Made by a program: the position numbers and the translations under genes | Shown here: piece by piece, positions 34,650 to 44,831 of the stretch | Numbering within the stretch: position 1 is the first letter of the stretch | Layout of the letters: the number at the start of each line of letters is the position of its first letter | Notes under the pieces: model-generated | What the model was told of the DNA's origin: nothing | The model's database searches: none | What the model saw: only the letters and a program-made list of their open reading frames with translations | Source of the DNA: CAVVDT01 sp963747005 | GTDB taxonomy: Bacteria > Pseudomonadota > Alphaproteobacteria > Rhizobiales > Aestuariivirgaceae | NCBI GenBank assembly: GCA_963747005.1 | Contig: CAVVDT010000005.1 | Location: 109,732-173,731, forward strand | Length of the DNA: 64,000 nt | Direction: 5' to 3'

Positions 34650-35831
34650 ATGGCCTATTCGATCAATCCGGCCGTCCAGGCCACCATTACGCCGCCCATC
34701 GCCGAGGCCTTCTCGTGGATACCGGCTGATACAGGCAGGCGGGCGTTTCTCAATCTCAGCCAGGCGGTGCCGGGCTATCCGCCGGCCGAGGCGATGCAAG
34801 CCCATATCGCGCGGCTCGCCGGACGGCGCGCCACCAGCTTCTACACCGATATCCTCGGCATCCCTCCCCTGCGCGCCGCATTGGCGCGGCGAATGGCAAG
34901 CACATCGGGCGATGTGGAGGCCGGCGATGTCGCCATTACCGCTGGCGGCAACCAGGCGTTCTGCATGGCGATGAACGCCATCGCGGAGCCGGGCGACAAC
35001 GTCATCATTCCGGTTCCGGTGTTCTTCAATCACCAGATGTGGCTGGAAATGATGGGTATCGAGGTGCGGCTGCTGCCCACCGACCCGTCCCTGCCACTAC
35101 CTGACCCGGTGGCGGCGGCACGGCTCATCGATGAGCGCACCCGCGCCATCGTGCTGGTCACGCCCAACAATCCCACCGGCGCCGTTTATCCGCCGCGCCT
35201 GATCGGCGCCCTGTTCGAAATGTGCCGGGCCCGCGACATCGCGCTGGTGATCGATGAAACCTATCGCGACTTCACCGGCCAGGCGGGCGCGCCGCACGGC
35301 CTGTTCGAACGCCCGGACTGGCGCGACACCTTCATCCAGCTCTTCAGCTTTTCCAAATCCTATTCCATGACCGGCTACCGGGTCGGGTCGGTCGTCGCCC
35401 ACCCGCGGCTGATTGCGGAAATTGAAAAGCTGGTTGATTGTGTGGCCATCTGTGCCCCGCACATCGCCCAAGACGCGGCTTTGTTCGCGCTGGAGGAACT
35501 GGACGACTGGCTGGCGGAAAAGGTTCAGCTCATGGGCGAGCGGCTGGCGGCCATAGATGCCGCGCTTGCCCGAACGGAACTTGCCTATGAACGGGTGACA
35601 TCGGGAGCATTCTTTGCCTGGGTGCGTCACCCCTTTGCGGGACGACCGGCCCGCGATGTGGCCCGCACGCTGGCACAGCGCCACGACCTCCTGGTGTTGC
35701 CGGGCTCCATGTTCGGGCCGGGCCAGGAAGAGATGCTGCGACTTGCCTTCGCCAACGCCGAGGCCGCCGACATGCCCGAGGTCGCACAGCGCCTCATCGA
35801 AAGCCAGGAAGCCGGCGGGCTGAAAGTTTGA
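34650..35831 (+). CDS. PLP-dependent class I/II aminotransferase
   Basis: 393 residues from the ATG at 34650 (MAYSINPAVQ), the usual length; ATG 34617 and TTG 34581 are upstream options. ITAGGNQAF, VTPNNPTGAVYPP, DETYRDF and the PLP Lys in FSFSKSYSMTGYRVG are all present, as is the C-terminal Arg region. The amino donor cannot be predicted. The EamA transporter gene begins 32 bp downstream on the same strand, so an amino acid or its keto acid may be exported. Confidence 0.87.
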   Translation: MAYSINPAVQATITPPIAEAFSWIPADTGRRAFLNLSQAVPGYPPAEAMQAHIARLAGRRATSFYTDILGIPPLRAALARRMASTSGDVEAGDVAITAGGNQAFCMAMNAIAEPGDNVIIPVPVFFNHQMWLEMMGIEVRLLPTDPSLPLPDPVAAARLIDERTRAIVLVTPNNPTGAVYPPRLIGALFEMCRARDIALVIDETYRDFTGQAGAPHGLFERPDWRDTFIQLFSFSKSYSMTGYRVGSVVAHPRLIAEIEKLVDCVAICAPHIAQDAALFALEELDDWLAEKVQLMGERLAAIDAALARTELAYERVTSGAFFAWVRHPFAGRPARDVARTLAQRHDLLVLPGSMFGPGQEEMLRLAFANAEAADMPEVAQRLIESQEAGGLKV

Positions 35832-35863
35832 TATTTCCACATTTCCGCTATTGACCAATAAGA

Positions 35864-36811
35864 ATGATCATTTCCAATCCCGGCCCCATGGACCCGTCGC
35901 GCGCCATCACACTGAAACTCGCCTCGGTGCTGGTCTTCACCACCATGTCGACCTGCATCAAGGCGGTCTCGCCGGCCATCCCGCCGGGCGAAGCGGTATT
36001 CTTCCGGTCATTCTTTGCCCTGGTGCCAATCCTTGCCTATCTCGGCTATCAGGGTGCGCTTGCTTCCGCCTTCGAGACCCACCATCCGTTCGGACACGTC
36101 TGGCGCTGCGCTCTGGGCAGTATCTCCATGGGGTTGAGCTTTCTGTCGCTCGGTCTTTTACCGCTGCCCGAGGTAATCGCCATCGGTTATGCCTCGCCGC
36201 TTCTGGCCACCATCTTTGCGTCGATCTTCCTTGGCGAGCAGGTGCGGCTTTATCGTTGGAGCGCGGTGATGATCGGTCTCGTCGGCGTGCTTATCGTACT
36301 ATCGCCGCGGCTGAGCTTCTTCTCCCACGGCGATGTCGGCAGGACGGAGTTCATCGGCGCATCGGCGGTGCTGGGCGGGGCGGTGTTCGGGGCCTTTGCC
36401 ATGGTGGCGGTGCGCAAGCTGGTGCAGGTAGAGCGCACCGCGACCATCGTCTTCTACTTTTCCGTCTTCACCTCGATCGCCGGGCTGGCGACGCTGCCCT
36501 TCGGTTGGGCCCGGCCCAGCCTGGAACAGGCCGTAATCCTCGTGTCAGCCGGGATTCTCGGCGGGGTGGGGCAGATCCTCCTCACCGAGAGCTACCGCCA
36601 TGCCGACGCCTCGACGATTGCCCCCTTCGACTATACCTCGATGCTCTTCGGCCTCGCCATCGCCTACTTCCTGTTCGGCGAACTGCCGACTCCGATCATG
36701 CTGGCGGGTGCCTCCATCGTGGTGTGTGCCGGATTGTTCATCATCTTCCGCGAGCATCAACTCGGCCTCGAGCGGGCACGGGCCAGAAAGGTCGTCACGC
36801 CGCAGGGCTGA
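35864..36811 (+). CDS. EamA/DMT-superfamily transporter
   Basis: 315 residues with ten predicted membrane helices arranged as two EamA repeats; the first ends near EVIAIGYASPLLATIFASIFLGE and the second near IAPFDYTSMLFGLAIAYFLFGE, the conserved half-repeat ends. Members export amino acids or other small metabolites from the cytoplasm. It follows the aminotransferase gene closely and may form an operon with it. Confidence 0.88.
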   Translation: MIISNPGPMDPSRAITLKLASVLVFTTMSTCIKAVSPAIPPGEAVFFRSFFALVPILAYLGYQGALASAFETHHPFGHVWRCALGSISMGLSFLSLGLLPLPEVIAIGYASPLLATIFASIFLGEQVRLYRWSAVMIGLVGVLIVLSPRLSFFSHGDVGRTEFIGASAVLGGAVFGAFAMVAVRKLVQVERTATIVFYFSVFTSIAGLATLPFGWARPSLEQAVILVSAGILGGVGQILLTESYRHADASTIAPFDYTSMLFGLAIAYFLFGELPTPIMLAGASIVVCAGLFIIFREHQLGLERARARKVVTPQG

Positions 36812-36821
36812 TCGCCCGCCT

Positions 36822-38579
36822 TCAGGCCGGCAGTCCAGCCTTCATGAGCGCCTCGCGGTGATGGACGACGTCGCTGTCGAGGCGATAGTGCAATGTGTCC
36901 AGATAGGCGCCGACGGTGAACCCCGGATCGGCGGCAAGGACCCTGGTGGCGTAGGTGGTTGCGCAGTCCTCCTCGCCCTGCATGGCATGGCACGCGGCAA
37001 GCAGGGCGAGCTGGAACCTGTCGGGCTGACTTATGCGGCGGAAGGCATCGACCGCCTCGCCGTAGCGTCGGGCGACGAAGTAGGCGCGCCCCAGGTGGTT
37101 CCAGAAGCGCTCCGGGTGATGAGGATTGAGGCGCATGGCCTTCTTCACCCATTCGATGCCTTTTTCCGGCAGACCGAGCCAGGTGAAAAGCTCGCCCTGC
37201 TGGACAACGATCAGGTCATAGTTGGGATTGAGCGCCAGGCCGCGCTGCTGGTGGTATTCGGCACCTTCGTGGTCGCCGCGCGACAGGTGAACGGCGGCCT
37301 GGATGCGATGCATGTCGGCATCATTCTCGTCCAGCGCCATGGCGAGCTTCAACTCGTTGTTGACGATGCCCCATGCCGCGTCGCGATCCTCGCTCCAGTC
37401 ATAGACCCAGGACTGGCCGACGATGCAGGCCTTCCAGGCGTGGGCATGGGCATAGCCGGGATCGAGCGCAATGGCCTGGTCGATCAGTTTCTGCGCCGCC
37501 AGGTTGTCTTCAAAGCTGGCGCGATGATGCAGGACCTTGGCGGTCATCACCAGTTCGTAAGCGACCATGTTGTCGGGGGTCTTGCGCTTGATGCGGTCCT
37601 GCGAGGCGGCCTCCAGGCGACCGGGCAAGGTGGCCACGATGGATGACGTTACCTCGTCCTGAATGGCGAAAATATCCTCGAGATCTCGGTCGTAGCGTTC
37701 GGCCCAGACGTGGTGGTCACGCGCGGCGTCGATGAGCTGCACGGTGATGCGCACCCGGTTGCCGACCTTCCTGACGCTGCCTTCGACCACATAGTTGACG
37801 TTAAGGCTCCTGGCCACGTCCTGCACGTTCACCGCCTTGCCCTTGTGAACGAAGGTCGAATTTCGCGAGATCACCAGGAACTCCTTGAAACGCGACAGTT
37901 CGGTGATGATGTCCTCGGTCAGGCCATCGGCAAAGAATTCCTGGTCGGCCTCGCCGCTCATGTTGGCAAACGGCAGGACGGCGATCGACGGCGGCTCGGC
38001 CGCCTCGTCAGGGCGGACAGACGGGATGACGGCCTTCGCCGCGTCGGCTTCATCCAGCACCGCCCGGTAGATGCGGATCGGCCGCTCGATGTTCTTGACC
38101 TGCTGCTCGCCCAGATCCTCGAACTTCACATGAACCTTGCTGCCAAGCTGGTCGTAAACGGCACTGCTCACGCAGATGCCTCCGGGCTCGGCCAGTTGCT
38201 CCAGCCGGGCCGCGACATTGACTCCGTCGCCAAAAACGTCATCGCCATCGACGATCACATCGCCCAGGTTGATGCCGATGCGCAGGCGCATGCGATGATC
38301 GGGATCGACGTCGGCATTGCGACGGGCGAGACGCAGCTGGATCTCCAGGGCGCAGACCACGGCGTCTACGACACTGGCAAACTCCACCAGGACGCCGTCG
38401 CCGGTGGTCTTGATCATCCGACCGGCGTTCTTGGCAATGGCAGGATCGATGAGCTCCAGGCGATGGGCCTTGAGGCGCGCCAAGGTGCCGGCCTCGTCAA
38501 GCTCCATCAATCGGCTGTAGCCGACCACATCCCCGACCAGGATGGCCATCAGTCGCCGCTTGCTCTCAATGACGTTCAT
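36822..38579 (-). CDS. Soluble class III adenylate cyclase with TolB-like and TPR domains
   Basis: 585 residues. Residues about 8-180 form a cyclase domain (AILVGDVVGYSRLME; KTTGDGVLVEF; GDGVNVAARLEQLA). A TolB-N-like segment follows (PSIAVLPFANMSG...FFADGLTEDIITELSRF), then TPR-type helices to the end. This architecture is common in rhizobia. Of the two metal-binding Asp positions, one is in GDVVGYS; the second Asp is in TTGDGVL. No membrane segment is present, so it is cytosolic. Confidence 0.9.
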   Translation of the reverse strand: MNVIESKRRLMAILVGDVVGYSRLMELDEAGTLARLKAHRLELIDPAIAKNAGRMIKTTGDGVLVEFASVVDAVVCALEIQLRLARRNADVDPDHRMRLRIGINLGDVIVDGDDVFGDGVNVAARLEQLAEPGGICVSSAVYDQLGSKVHVKFEDLGEQQVKNIERPIRIYRAVLDEADAAKAVIPSVRPDEAAEPPSIAVLPFANMSGEADQEFFADGLTEDIITELSRFKEFLVISRNSTFVHKGKAVNVQDVARSLNVNYVVEGSVRKVGNRVRITVQLIDAARDHHVWAERYDRDLEDIFAIQDEVTSSIVATLPGRLEAASQDRIKRKTPDNMVAYELVMTAKVLHHRASFEDNLAAQKLIDQAIALDPGYAHAHAWKACIVGQSWVYDWSEDRDAAWGIVNNELKLAMALDENDADMHRIQAAVHLSRGDHEGAEYHQQRGLALNPNYDLIVVQQGELFTWLGLPEKGIEWVKKAMRLNPHHPERFWNHLGRAYFVARRYGEAVDAFRRISQPDRFQLALLAACHAMQGEEDCATTYATRVLAADPGFTVGAYLDTLHYRLDSDVVHHREALMKAGLPA

Positions 38580-38700
38580 CCGACCGCGGCTTTCCGGGAA
38601 ACTACGTCAGGGCATATTAGCCGCTGGCGCGTTACATTTCCACATTGCGCGATGGCGTGAAGCTGTATTGTAGCATAGCGAACGATAGTGACAGCGGGGT

Positions 38701-39963
38701 TTGGGAAAAGTGCTTTTGGGCTGCATCGGCGATGACTTCACCGGCTCGAGCGATGTCGGCAACACGCTCAGCCGGGCCGGCATGCGGGTGGTGCTCTATT
38801 CAGGCGTACCCGATGCAGCCGCCGATGGTGATGTCGAGGCCGGCGTGGTGGCGCTGAAGTCGCGTACCTCACCCGTCGCCGATGCCGTGGAACAGTCGCT
38901 GGCCGCGCTGGCGTGGCTGAGGGCGCAAGGCTGCCGGCAGTTCCTGTTCAAATACTGCTCAACCTTCAATTCCACCCCTCAAGGCAATATCGGACCGGTG
39001 GCCGATGCGTTGATCGATGCCCTCGGGGCGGACCGAGTGATTGTCTGCCCGGCATTTCCAGCCACCGGCCGCACGGTTTATCAGGGGCACCTGTTCGTCA
39101 ACGACCGTCTGCTCAGCGAATCCGGCATGGAGCGCCATCCCCTCACCCCGATGACCGACCCCGACATTCGCCGCTGGCTGCAACGCCAGGCCCATCATAA
39201 AGTCGGCCATGTGGGTTATGGCGATGTGGCGCAAGGAAGCCAGGCCATCCGGCAGGCACTCGATGCACAAAGGACCGCCGGCCGCGATCTGGTCGTCGTC
39301 GATGCCGTTCGCGACAATGACCTGATCGCCATCGGGCGGGCTGTCGCCGACCTGCCGCTGATTACCGGCGGCTCGGGAGTTGCACTCGGCCTGCCGGAGA
39401 ATTTCCGTAAGGCAGGGCTGCTTCAGTCGGCGCTGCAGGTCTGGTCGGGGCTGAAAGGACCGGCCATGATCCTGTCGGGATCGTGTTCGATCGCCACGCG
39501 GGCCCAGATCGCGCGCTACACCTGCGACCACCCAACACGCGCCATCGACGTCGAGGCGTTTATGGCTGGGCACCTCGATGCCGGCGAAGTGACAACCTGG
39601 CTGATGCAGCACCGGGACGAAGCGCCGCTTGCCTATTCCTCCGCCGATCCCGACGACGTCAAGGCGATCCAGCAGCGGCACGGTCGCGAGCCGGTTGCGG
39701 TAGCCGTAGAGGCACTATTCGCCGAAATCGCCCGGCAGACGGTCGCCGAAGGGGTGACGCGACTGGTGATCGCCGGCGGCGAGACCTCAGGCGCCGTGGT
39801 CTCCGGGCTCGACCTCCGGGCCATGGAAATCGGCCCGGAGATCGATCCGGGTGTCCCTTCGCTCAAGGTTCGCGGGCGCAATCTGGCGCTCGCCCTCAAA
39901 TCCGGAAATTTCGGCGCGGAGGATTTCTTTGCCCGCGCCGTTGCCTTGCTGGGGGTATCGTGA
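38701..39963 (+). CDS. otnK: 3-oxo-tetronate 4-kinase (four-carbon acid sugar kinase family)
   Basis: 420 residues of the DUF1537 kinase family: LGCIGDDFTGSSDVGNTL at the N-terminus binds the sugar acid, and VIAGGETSGAVVSGL near the C-terminus binds ATP. YCSTFNSTPQGNIGPV is characteristic. It phosphorylates a 3-oxo-tetronate. No ATG is available; the TTG at 38701 (after AGCGGGG) or the GTG at 38710 must be the start. It overlaps otnI by one base (TGATG). Confidence 0.87.
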   Translation: MGKVLLGCIGDDFTGSSDVGNTLSRAGMRVVLYSGVPDAAADGDVEAGVVALKSRTSPVADAVEQSLAALAWLRAQGCRQFLFKYCSTFNSTPQGNIGPVADALIDALGADRVIVCPAFPATGRTVYQGHLFVNDRLLSESGMERHPLTPMTDPDIRRWLQRQAHHKVGHVGYGDVAQGSQAIRQALDAQRTAGRDLVVVDAVRDNDLIAIGRAVADLPLITGGSGVALGLPENFRKAGLLQSALQVWSGLKGPAMILSGSCSIATRAQIARYTCDHPTRAIDVEAFMAGHLDAGEVTTWLMQHRDEAPLAYSSADPDDVKAIQQRHGREPVAVAVEALFAEIARQTVAEGVTRLVIAGGETSGAVVSGLDLRAMEIGPEIDPGVPSLKVRGRNLALALKSGNFGAEDFFARAVALLGVS

Positions 39964-40742
39964 TGGCTCGGTTTTCAGCCAATCTCGGCTTTCTGTGGAC
40001 CGAACTCCCGCTCACCGCCGCCATCGCTTCGGCCGCCGAGACTGGCTTCGATGCGGTCGAGTGCCACTGGCCCTTCCATGTCTCGGCCGATGAGATCAAG
40101 TCCGCACTTGCCGAGGCCAACCTGACCATGGTCGGCCTCAACACGGTGCGCGGCAACGTAGCGACGGGCGACATGGGCCTTTCCGCCCTGCCGGGCCGGG
40201 AAGCCGAAGCGCGTGCGGCCATCGACCACGCTATCGACTATGCGGCACTCACCGGCACCCGCAATGTGCATGTGATGGCCGGCGTCTCCAAGGGTGTCTG
40301 CGGCGCGCGCGAAACCTTTCTCGCCAATCTCGCCCATGCCGCCGACCGGGCGCGGCCGCATGGCATTGGCATCCTCATCGAGCCACTCAACTACCGCGAC
40401 GCGCCGGGCTACTTTCTCTCATCGTCCGATGAGGCCGCCGCCGTCATTCACGAGTTGGGCGAGCCCAACGTGCGGATGATGTTCGACTGCTACCATGTGC
40501 AGATCATGGAAGGCGATCTCACCCGACGCATCGAGCGCCATCTGCCACTCATCGGCCATATCCAGATTGCCGCCGTTCCCTCAAGGCACGAGCCGGACGA
40601 GGGTGAAGTCGCCTATGAGCGGCTGATCGCCGACATCGACCGGCTGGGCTATGCGGGCTTCATCGGCGCCGAATACCGCCCGCGCGGGACGACCGGGGAA
40701 GGGCTCGACTGGCTCGAGGCGTTCCGTCGGTTCACCGGCTGA
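39963..40742 (+). CDS. otnI: 2-oxo-tetronate isomerase / hydroxypyruvate isomerase-like
   Basis: 259 residues, a xylose-isomerase-like TIM barrel: FDAVECHWPF, LIEPLNYRDAPGYFLSS, MMFDCYHVQIMEGDL and GYAGFIGAEYRP carry the metal-binding Glu, Asp, His and Glu residues. It interconverts 2-oxo- and 3-oxo-tetronates, upstream of OtnK in four-carbon acid sugar use. The dehydrogenase and aldolase usually found with these genes are not in the window. Confidence 0.88.
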   Translation: MARFSANLGFLWTELPLTAAIASAAETGFDAVECHWPFHVSADEIKSALAEANLTMVGLNTVRGNVATGDMGLSALPGREAEARAAIDHAIDYAALTGTRNVHVMAGVSKGVCGARETFLANLAHAADRARPHGIGILIEPLNYRDAPGYFLSSSDEAAAVIHELGEPNVRMMFDCYHVQIMEGDLTRRIERHLPLIGHIQIAAVPSRHEPDEGEVAYERLIADIDRLGYAGFIGAEYRPRGTTGEGLDWLEAFRRFTG

Positions 40743-40751
40743 AGATCGGCA

Positions 40752-41852
40752 TTACTCCACGCTGCCCTGGCCGCGGGTCTTGTCGTCGCTTGCGGGTGTC
40801 ACATCGAGGACGCGGGCACGGCCGGTGATCTTTGCCGGGGTCGCCATGCAGTTTCTCATGCACGGCTCCTTCCTCTTGGCATATTCCGGCTCCTGGTGGC
40901 GGGTGTCGGGGATGAAGTTTGCCTCGTTCGGCAGGTGGATGGAGGTGAAGTTCTTCTTCGACAGATCGAAATTCTCGTCGGTGACGATGTCGTTGAGGTA
41001 GAGCAGGTAGGCGGTCAGCGCGTAGACGTCGTCATTCCTCAGCGAGCGGGCATTGCCGAAGGGCATGGCGCGGCGCACGTAATCGAAGACGGTCGACAGG
41101 TACGGCCAATAGGAACCGATGGTCTTGACGGGGCGATCGTCCTTCAGGCTGTCCTGGCCGCCCGCCAGCACCGGCCAGCGCCCGACGCCTTCACCGAAGT
41201 CGCCATGACACACGGCGCAATTCTCGGTAAACAACTGCTCGCCCTGGGTGACGGTGCCATGACCCTCCGGCAGTCCCTGCCCATCGGGGCGCACGTCGAT
41301 ATTCCAGGCGCTGACTTCGTCGGGCCTCGCCTTGCGCCCGAGGTGATATATGCCGTGATCCGGGATGGGCGTATCGGCGGCATTGGCGAATTGCGATTTC
41401 TGCACCGTTTCGGCCAACACTTCCTTGGTCTTGGCGGTCGCCGACGTGCCGTCGGCGGCAAAGGCCGAAAGATAGGCGATGACGTCGGCAATCTCTTCAG
41501 GCTTCTTGAGACCGGCAAAGGTCATGCGGGTGCCGTCCACCATCCCTTTGGGATGATGGAGGAACTTGGTCAGGGTCTCGGCGCTCCACACCAAGCCCCC
41601 CTCCCCGGCGTTGATCATCGCCTGGGAATAACCATATTCAGGCGCGGTCGCCGCCTTGCGGCCGATGACGCCGTTGAGTTCCGGTCCGACGCGGTTCTGG
41701 GCGCCGACACCGATATTGTGGCAGGCGGCGCATTTGCGGAAGATCTTTTCCCCCGCCGCGATATCGCCTGCTGCCAAGGCGGGAGAGGCCGTCAACAGGC
41801 CGGCCATCGCTGTCAGTGCCAGGGCGATGAAGCCGTCACGAAATCTCGACAT
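40752..41852 (-). CDS. soxD: SoxD, diheme cytochrome c subunit of sulfane dehydrogenase SoxCD
   Basis: 366 residues with a signal peptide (to about residue 27) and two haem sites, CAACH in the first domain and CAVCH in the second. The order of blocks (RVGPELNGVIGRKAA; HHPKGMVDGTRM; GWP-type YWPYLSTVFDYVRRAMP) is that of SoxD. SoxCD removes six electrons from protein-bound sulfane sulfur in the periplasm, allowing full oxidation of thiosulfate. The ATG at 41852 lies within the 3' end of soxC (17-bp overlap). Confidence 0.93.
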   Translation of the reverse strand: MSRFRDGFIALALTAMAGLLTASPALAAGDIAAGEKIFRKCAACHNIGVGAQNRVGPELNGVIGRKAATAPEYGYSQAMINAGEGGLVWSAETLTKFLHHPKGMVDGTRMTFAGLKKPEEIADVIAYLSAFAADGTSATAKTKEVLAETVQKSQFANAADTPIPDHGIYHLGRKARPDEVSAWNIDVRPDGQGLPEGHGTVTQGEQLFTENCAVCHGDFGEGVGRWPVLAGGQDSLKDDRPVKTIGSYWPYLSTVFDYVRRAMPFGNARSLRNDDVYALTAYLLYLNDIVTDENFDLSKKNFTSIHLPNEANFIPDTRHQEPEYAKRKEPCMRNCMATPAKITGRARVLDVTPASDDKTRGQGSVE

Positions 41853-43122
41853 TGTCCACCGTCCCGTCCGCCTTGACCTGCCAGGTCTGGATGCCGTTGT
41901 TATGATAGATGGAGTTTTCGCCGCGTGCGGCGCGCAACTCGTTCTTGGTGGGCTGCACGAAGCCGGCCTCGTCGATGGCCCGCGACTGGATGAGGAGCGG
42001 TGAGCCGTCCCAGTCGAAATCGAGATAGAAGCGGTGCAGCGCTTTGGGGATGGAGGGGCCGTCGAGACGCGCCGTGGTCCAGTTGCGGCCGCCATCGAGC
42101 GTCACGTCGACCCGCTTGATGGTGCCCTTGCCAGACCAGGCAATTCCCGAAATGACCGTCTGGCCACGCCCGTGCAACAGGGGCGCCTGCGGGCTGGGGC
42201 TGGTGATCACCGACTTCACGTCCATCTCGAAGGTGAAGCGGCGGGCCTTTCCGTTGGCGAGGAGGTCGGTGTATTTCGATGTCTCCTCGCGCTGCATCCA
42301 GGGTTCATCACCCACTTCCAGGCGGCGCAACCACTTCACCCACATGTTGCCTTCCCAGCCCGGCACCACCAACCGCAAGGGGTAGCCCTGTTCGGGCCGC
42401 AGTGCCTCGCCGTTCATGGCATAGGCGATCATGCAGTCATCGAGTATCTTTTCCAGCGGGACGGAGCGGGTCATGGCCGCGGCATCGGCACCCTCAGCCA
42501 GCACCCACTTGGCATTGGTCTTGAGGCCCGCCTCCTCGAGCACATGGCGCAGGGTGACGCCGGTATACATGACGCAATGCACCATGCCGTGGGTGTACTG
42601 GCAGCCGTTGAGCTGGGCGCCGCGCCATTCCATGCCGGAATTGGCAGCGCATTCGAGAAAGTGGATGCGGTTGACGCGCGGAAAGCGTTTCAGGTCGGCA
42701 ACGGTGAACACCAGTTCGGTATCCACCAGCCCGTTGATCATCAACCGGTGCATGGCCGGGTCGATCTCGGCGATGCCGGCATGATGGCGCTCGAAGCACA
42801 GACCATTGGGCGTGATGATGCCATCGAGCGCGTGCAGCGGGGTGAAGCTCACCGAGCTGCGCGAGTCGGCGGTGAGCCAGGGAACGTCGCGACGGATCAC
42901 ATGTTTTTCGTAAGGCGAGGGATGCCCGTAGGGCCGCTCGGCCACGCCGTCGCCGGGATAACGGTTCCAGTCCTGGATCTCGGTGATGGCGGGATCGCCG
43001 GCGGCCGCGGCGCCATTGCTCGCGGCGACGATTGCACCGCCTGCGGCAAGCCCGGCGGTGAGGAAGTCGCGGCGCGTGGCGCCCTTGGCGGAAAGTGTTC
43101 GCTTGTGCTCGATGTCTTTCAT
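41836..43122 (-). CDS. soxC: SoxC, molybdenum subunit of sulfane dehydrogenase
   Basis: 428 residues. A Tat signal (RRDFLTAGL) is followed by a sulfite-oxidase-fold protein whose Mo-binding Cys is in FLECAANSG. VVPGWEGNMWVKWLRRLEV and the C-terminal dimer domain (VDVTLDGGRNW) are typical. The ATG at 43122 follows a GGAGA site; the open frame extends further upstream but only through TTG. It works with SoxD. Confidence 0.94.
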   Translation of the reverse strand: MKDIEHKRTLSAKGATRRDFLTAGLAAGGAIVAASNGAAAAGDPAITEIQDWNRYPGDGVAERPYGHPSPYEKHVIRRDVPWLTADSRSSVSFTPLHALDGIITPNGLCFERHHAGIAEIDPAMHRLMINGLVDTELVFTVADLKRFPRVNRIHFLECAANSGMEWRGAQLNGCQYTHGMVHCVMYTGVTLRHVLEEAGLKTNAKWVLAEGADAAAMTRSVPLEKILDDCMIAYAMNGEALRPEQGYPLRLVVPGWEGNMWVKWLRRLEVGDEPWMQREETSKYTDLLANGKARRFTFEMDVKSVITSPSPQAPLLHGRGQTVISGIAWSGKGTIKRVDVTLDGGRNWTTARLDGPSIPKALHRFYLDFDWDGSPLLIQSRAIDEAGFVQPTKNELRAARGENSIYHNNGIQTWQVKADGTVDNVEIS

Positions 43123-43145
43123 GCTGGTCTCCGCAGTACCTTCGT

Positions 43146-44831
43146 TCAATCCGCGACCTTGACGGTGGCGTGATCCTCGATCTTCACCGCCGGATGGGCT
43201 TTCAGGTAATCTTCCATGACATCCCAGATGGGCGGACCCTCGGTTCCCTCGTTCACCGAGGCCCAGCCGGCCACCACGTAGTCACGCCCGGCCTCGATGG
43301 GTTCGCCGGTGCGGGTCAGGGTCATGGCCGAGATGCGCTCGCCAATGGGTCTGGATGTGTCGATGGCGTAGCTCATGCCGCCGAGGCGCACCATGTCTCC
43401 ACCCTGCTGGTAATAGGGATCGGGGTTGAACAGGTTGTCCGCCACGTCCTCCATGATGTCCTTGATCAGCTTGCCGGACATCTTCTGGCGATAGACCGCC
43501 GGATAGGTGATGGCGCAGGAGCCGTAGAGGTCTTCAACCGTGATCGCCTCGCCCGGCAGCAGGCACGGCCCCCAGCGGAAGCCCGGAGACAGGGCGATTT
43601 CCGCATCGCGCACCGCCATGAGCCCGTCGCAGAACAGGTCGTCCATGGTGCCGTTGAAGTTGCCGCGCCGGTAGAGCAGGCTGTCGGTGTGGCCGACCAC
43701 GCGCTTCAATTCGTCGGCAAAAGGCGCGCGCTGTTCATCGATCAGCGCGGCAATCTTGGGATCGGGCGTGATGACATCGGCGAAGACGGGGATCAGCCGA
43801 TAGCGGAAATCCTTGACCTCGCCGGCTTCGACATCGAGATCGAGGCGCGAGACGAACTTGCCGTTGGATCCGGTCGCGATGAGCAGGGTCTTGCCCACCT
43901 TTTCCGGCACCGGCAGCGCATCGTGGGTGTGGCCGGTGAGGATGACGTCGATGCCCTCGACCCTGGAGGCGAGCTTGCGGTCGACATCGAAGCCGTTGTG
44001 CGACAGGAGCACCACGAGGCCGGCACCGCCGGCGCGCGCCTTTGCCACCTGCTTGACGATCTCCTCCTCACGGATGCCGAACGACCAGTCGGGGAACATC
44101 CACTTGGGATTGGCGATGGGGGTATAGGGGAAGGCCTGGCCGATGACGGCAATCTTCACCCCGCCGCGCTCGAAGGACTTGGCGGCCGGAAACACCGGCT
44201 CCTGCCACTGATTGTCGAAGATGTTGGCGCCAAGGAAGGGGAACGGCAGGCTGTCGACGATCTCCTTTACGCGGTCGGCGCCGAGCGTGAACTCCCAATG
44301 GCCGGTCATGGCGTCGATGCCGATGGCGTTCATCACCGCAACCATGTCGCGGGCGTCGGTTTTCAGGGCCGTATAACTGCCCTGCCAGCTATCGCCGCCG
44401 TCGAGCACCAGCATGTTGTCGGCGCGCTCGGCGCGCATGTGGTTGATGACCGTCGCCACCCTATCCATGCCGCCCATGCGGCCGTAGATGCGGGCCAAGT
44501 TGGTGAAATCCACATAGGAGAGCGCGTAGGCTTCGGCCGAACCCGGCTTGAGCCCATAGCGCTTGAGAAAATCAGGGCCGGTCACATGCGGCGGCAGGCC
44601 CTTCATGGCGCCGACCCCGAGATTGACCGAAGGCTCGCGGAACCACACCGGCTTCAACTGGGCATGAATATCGGTGATATGGGCGATGGTGACATTGCCG
44701 AAGGGCTTGAAATCGAGCAGGGCCGCCTCGCTCAGAGGCTCCCCCGCGGCCAGCCGCTGCGGGCCCAGGCCGGTGCCGGTGATCGCGGCCAGCGCTGCGA
44801 TGGCCTGCATGAACTCACGTCGCGAAACCAT
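43146..44831 (-). CDS. soxB: SoxB thiosulfohydrolase
   Basis: 561 residues: Tat-like signal (SRREFMQAI), then a 5'-nucleotidase-like metallophosphoesterase with ITDIHAQLKP, LDGGDSWQGS, TGHWEFTLG, LLSHNGFD and LTGHTHDALP binding two Mn ions, and a C-terminal domain. SoxB releases sulfate from the SoxY-bound S-sulfonate. ATG at 44831 with GAGGTCG upstream is preferred to a TTG at 44843. The operon order is soxXYZABCD. Confidence 0.95.
   Translation of the reverse strand: MVSRREFMQAIAALAAITGTGLGPQRLAAGEPLSEAALLDFKPFGNVTIAHITDIHAQLKPVWFREPSVNLGVGAMKGLPPHVTGPDFLKRYGLKPGSAEAYALSYVDFTNLARIYGRMGGMDRVATVINHMRAERADNMLVLDGGDSWQGSYTALKTDARDMVAVMNAIGIDAMTGHWEFTLGADRVKEIVDSLPFPFLGANIFDNQWQEPVFPAAKSFERGGVKIAVIGQAFPYTPIANPKWMFPDWSFGIREEEIVKQVAKARAGGAGLVVLLSHNGFDVDRKLASRVEGIDVILTGHTHDALPVPEKVGKTLLIATGSNGKFVSRLDLDVEAGEVKDFRYRLIPVFADVITPDPKIAALIDEQRAPFADELKRVVGHTDSLLYRRGNFNGTMDDLFCDGLMAVRDAEIALSPGFRWGPCLLPGEAITVEDLYGSCAITYPAVYRQKMSGKLIKDIMEDVADNLFNPDPYYQQGGDMVRLGGMSYAIDTSRPIGERISAMTLTRTGEPIEAGRDYVVAGWASVNEGTEGPPIWDVMEDYLKAHPAVKIEDHATVKVAD

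Noticed and set aside
41510..41570. CATCCC-TTT-GGGATG hairpin
   Set aside because: It lies inside soxD coding sequence and is explained by the codons; no T tract follows.
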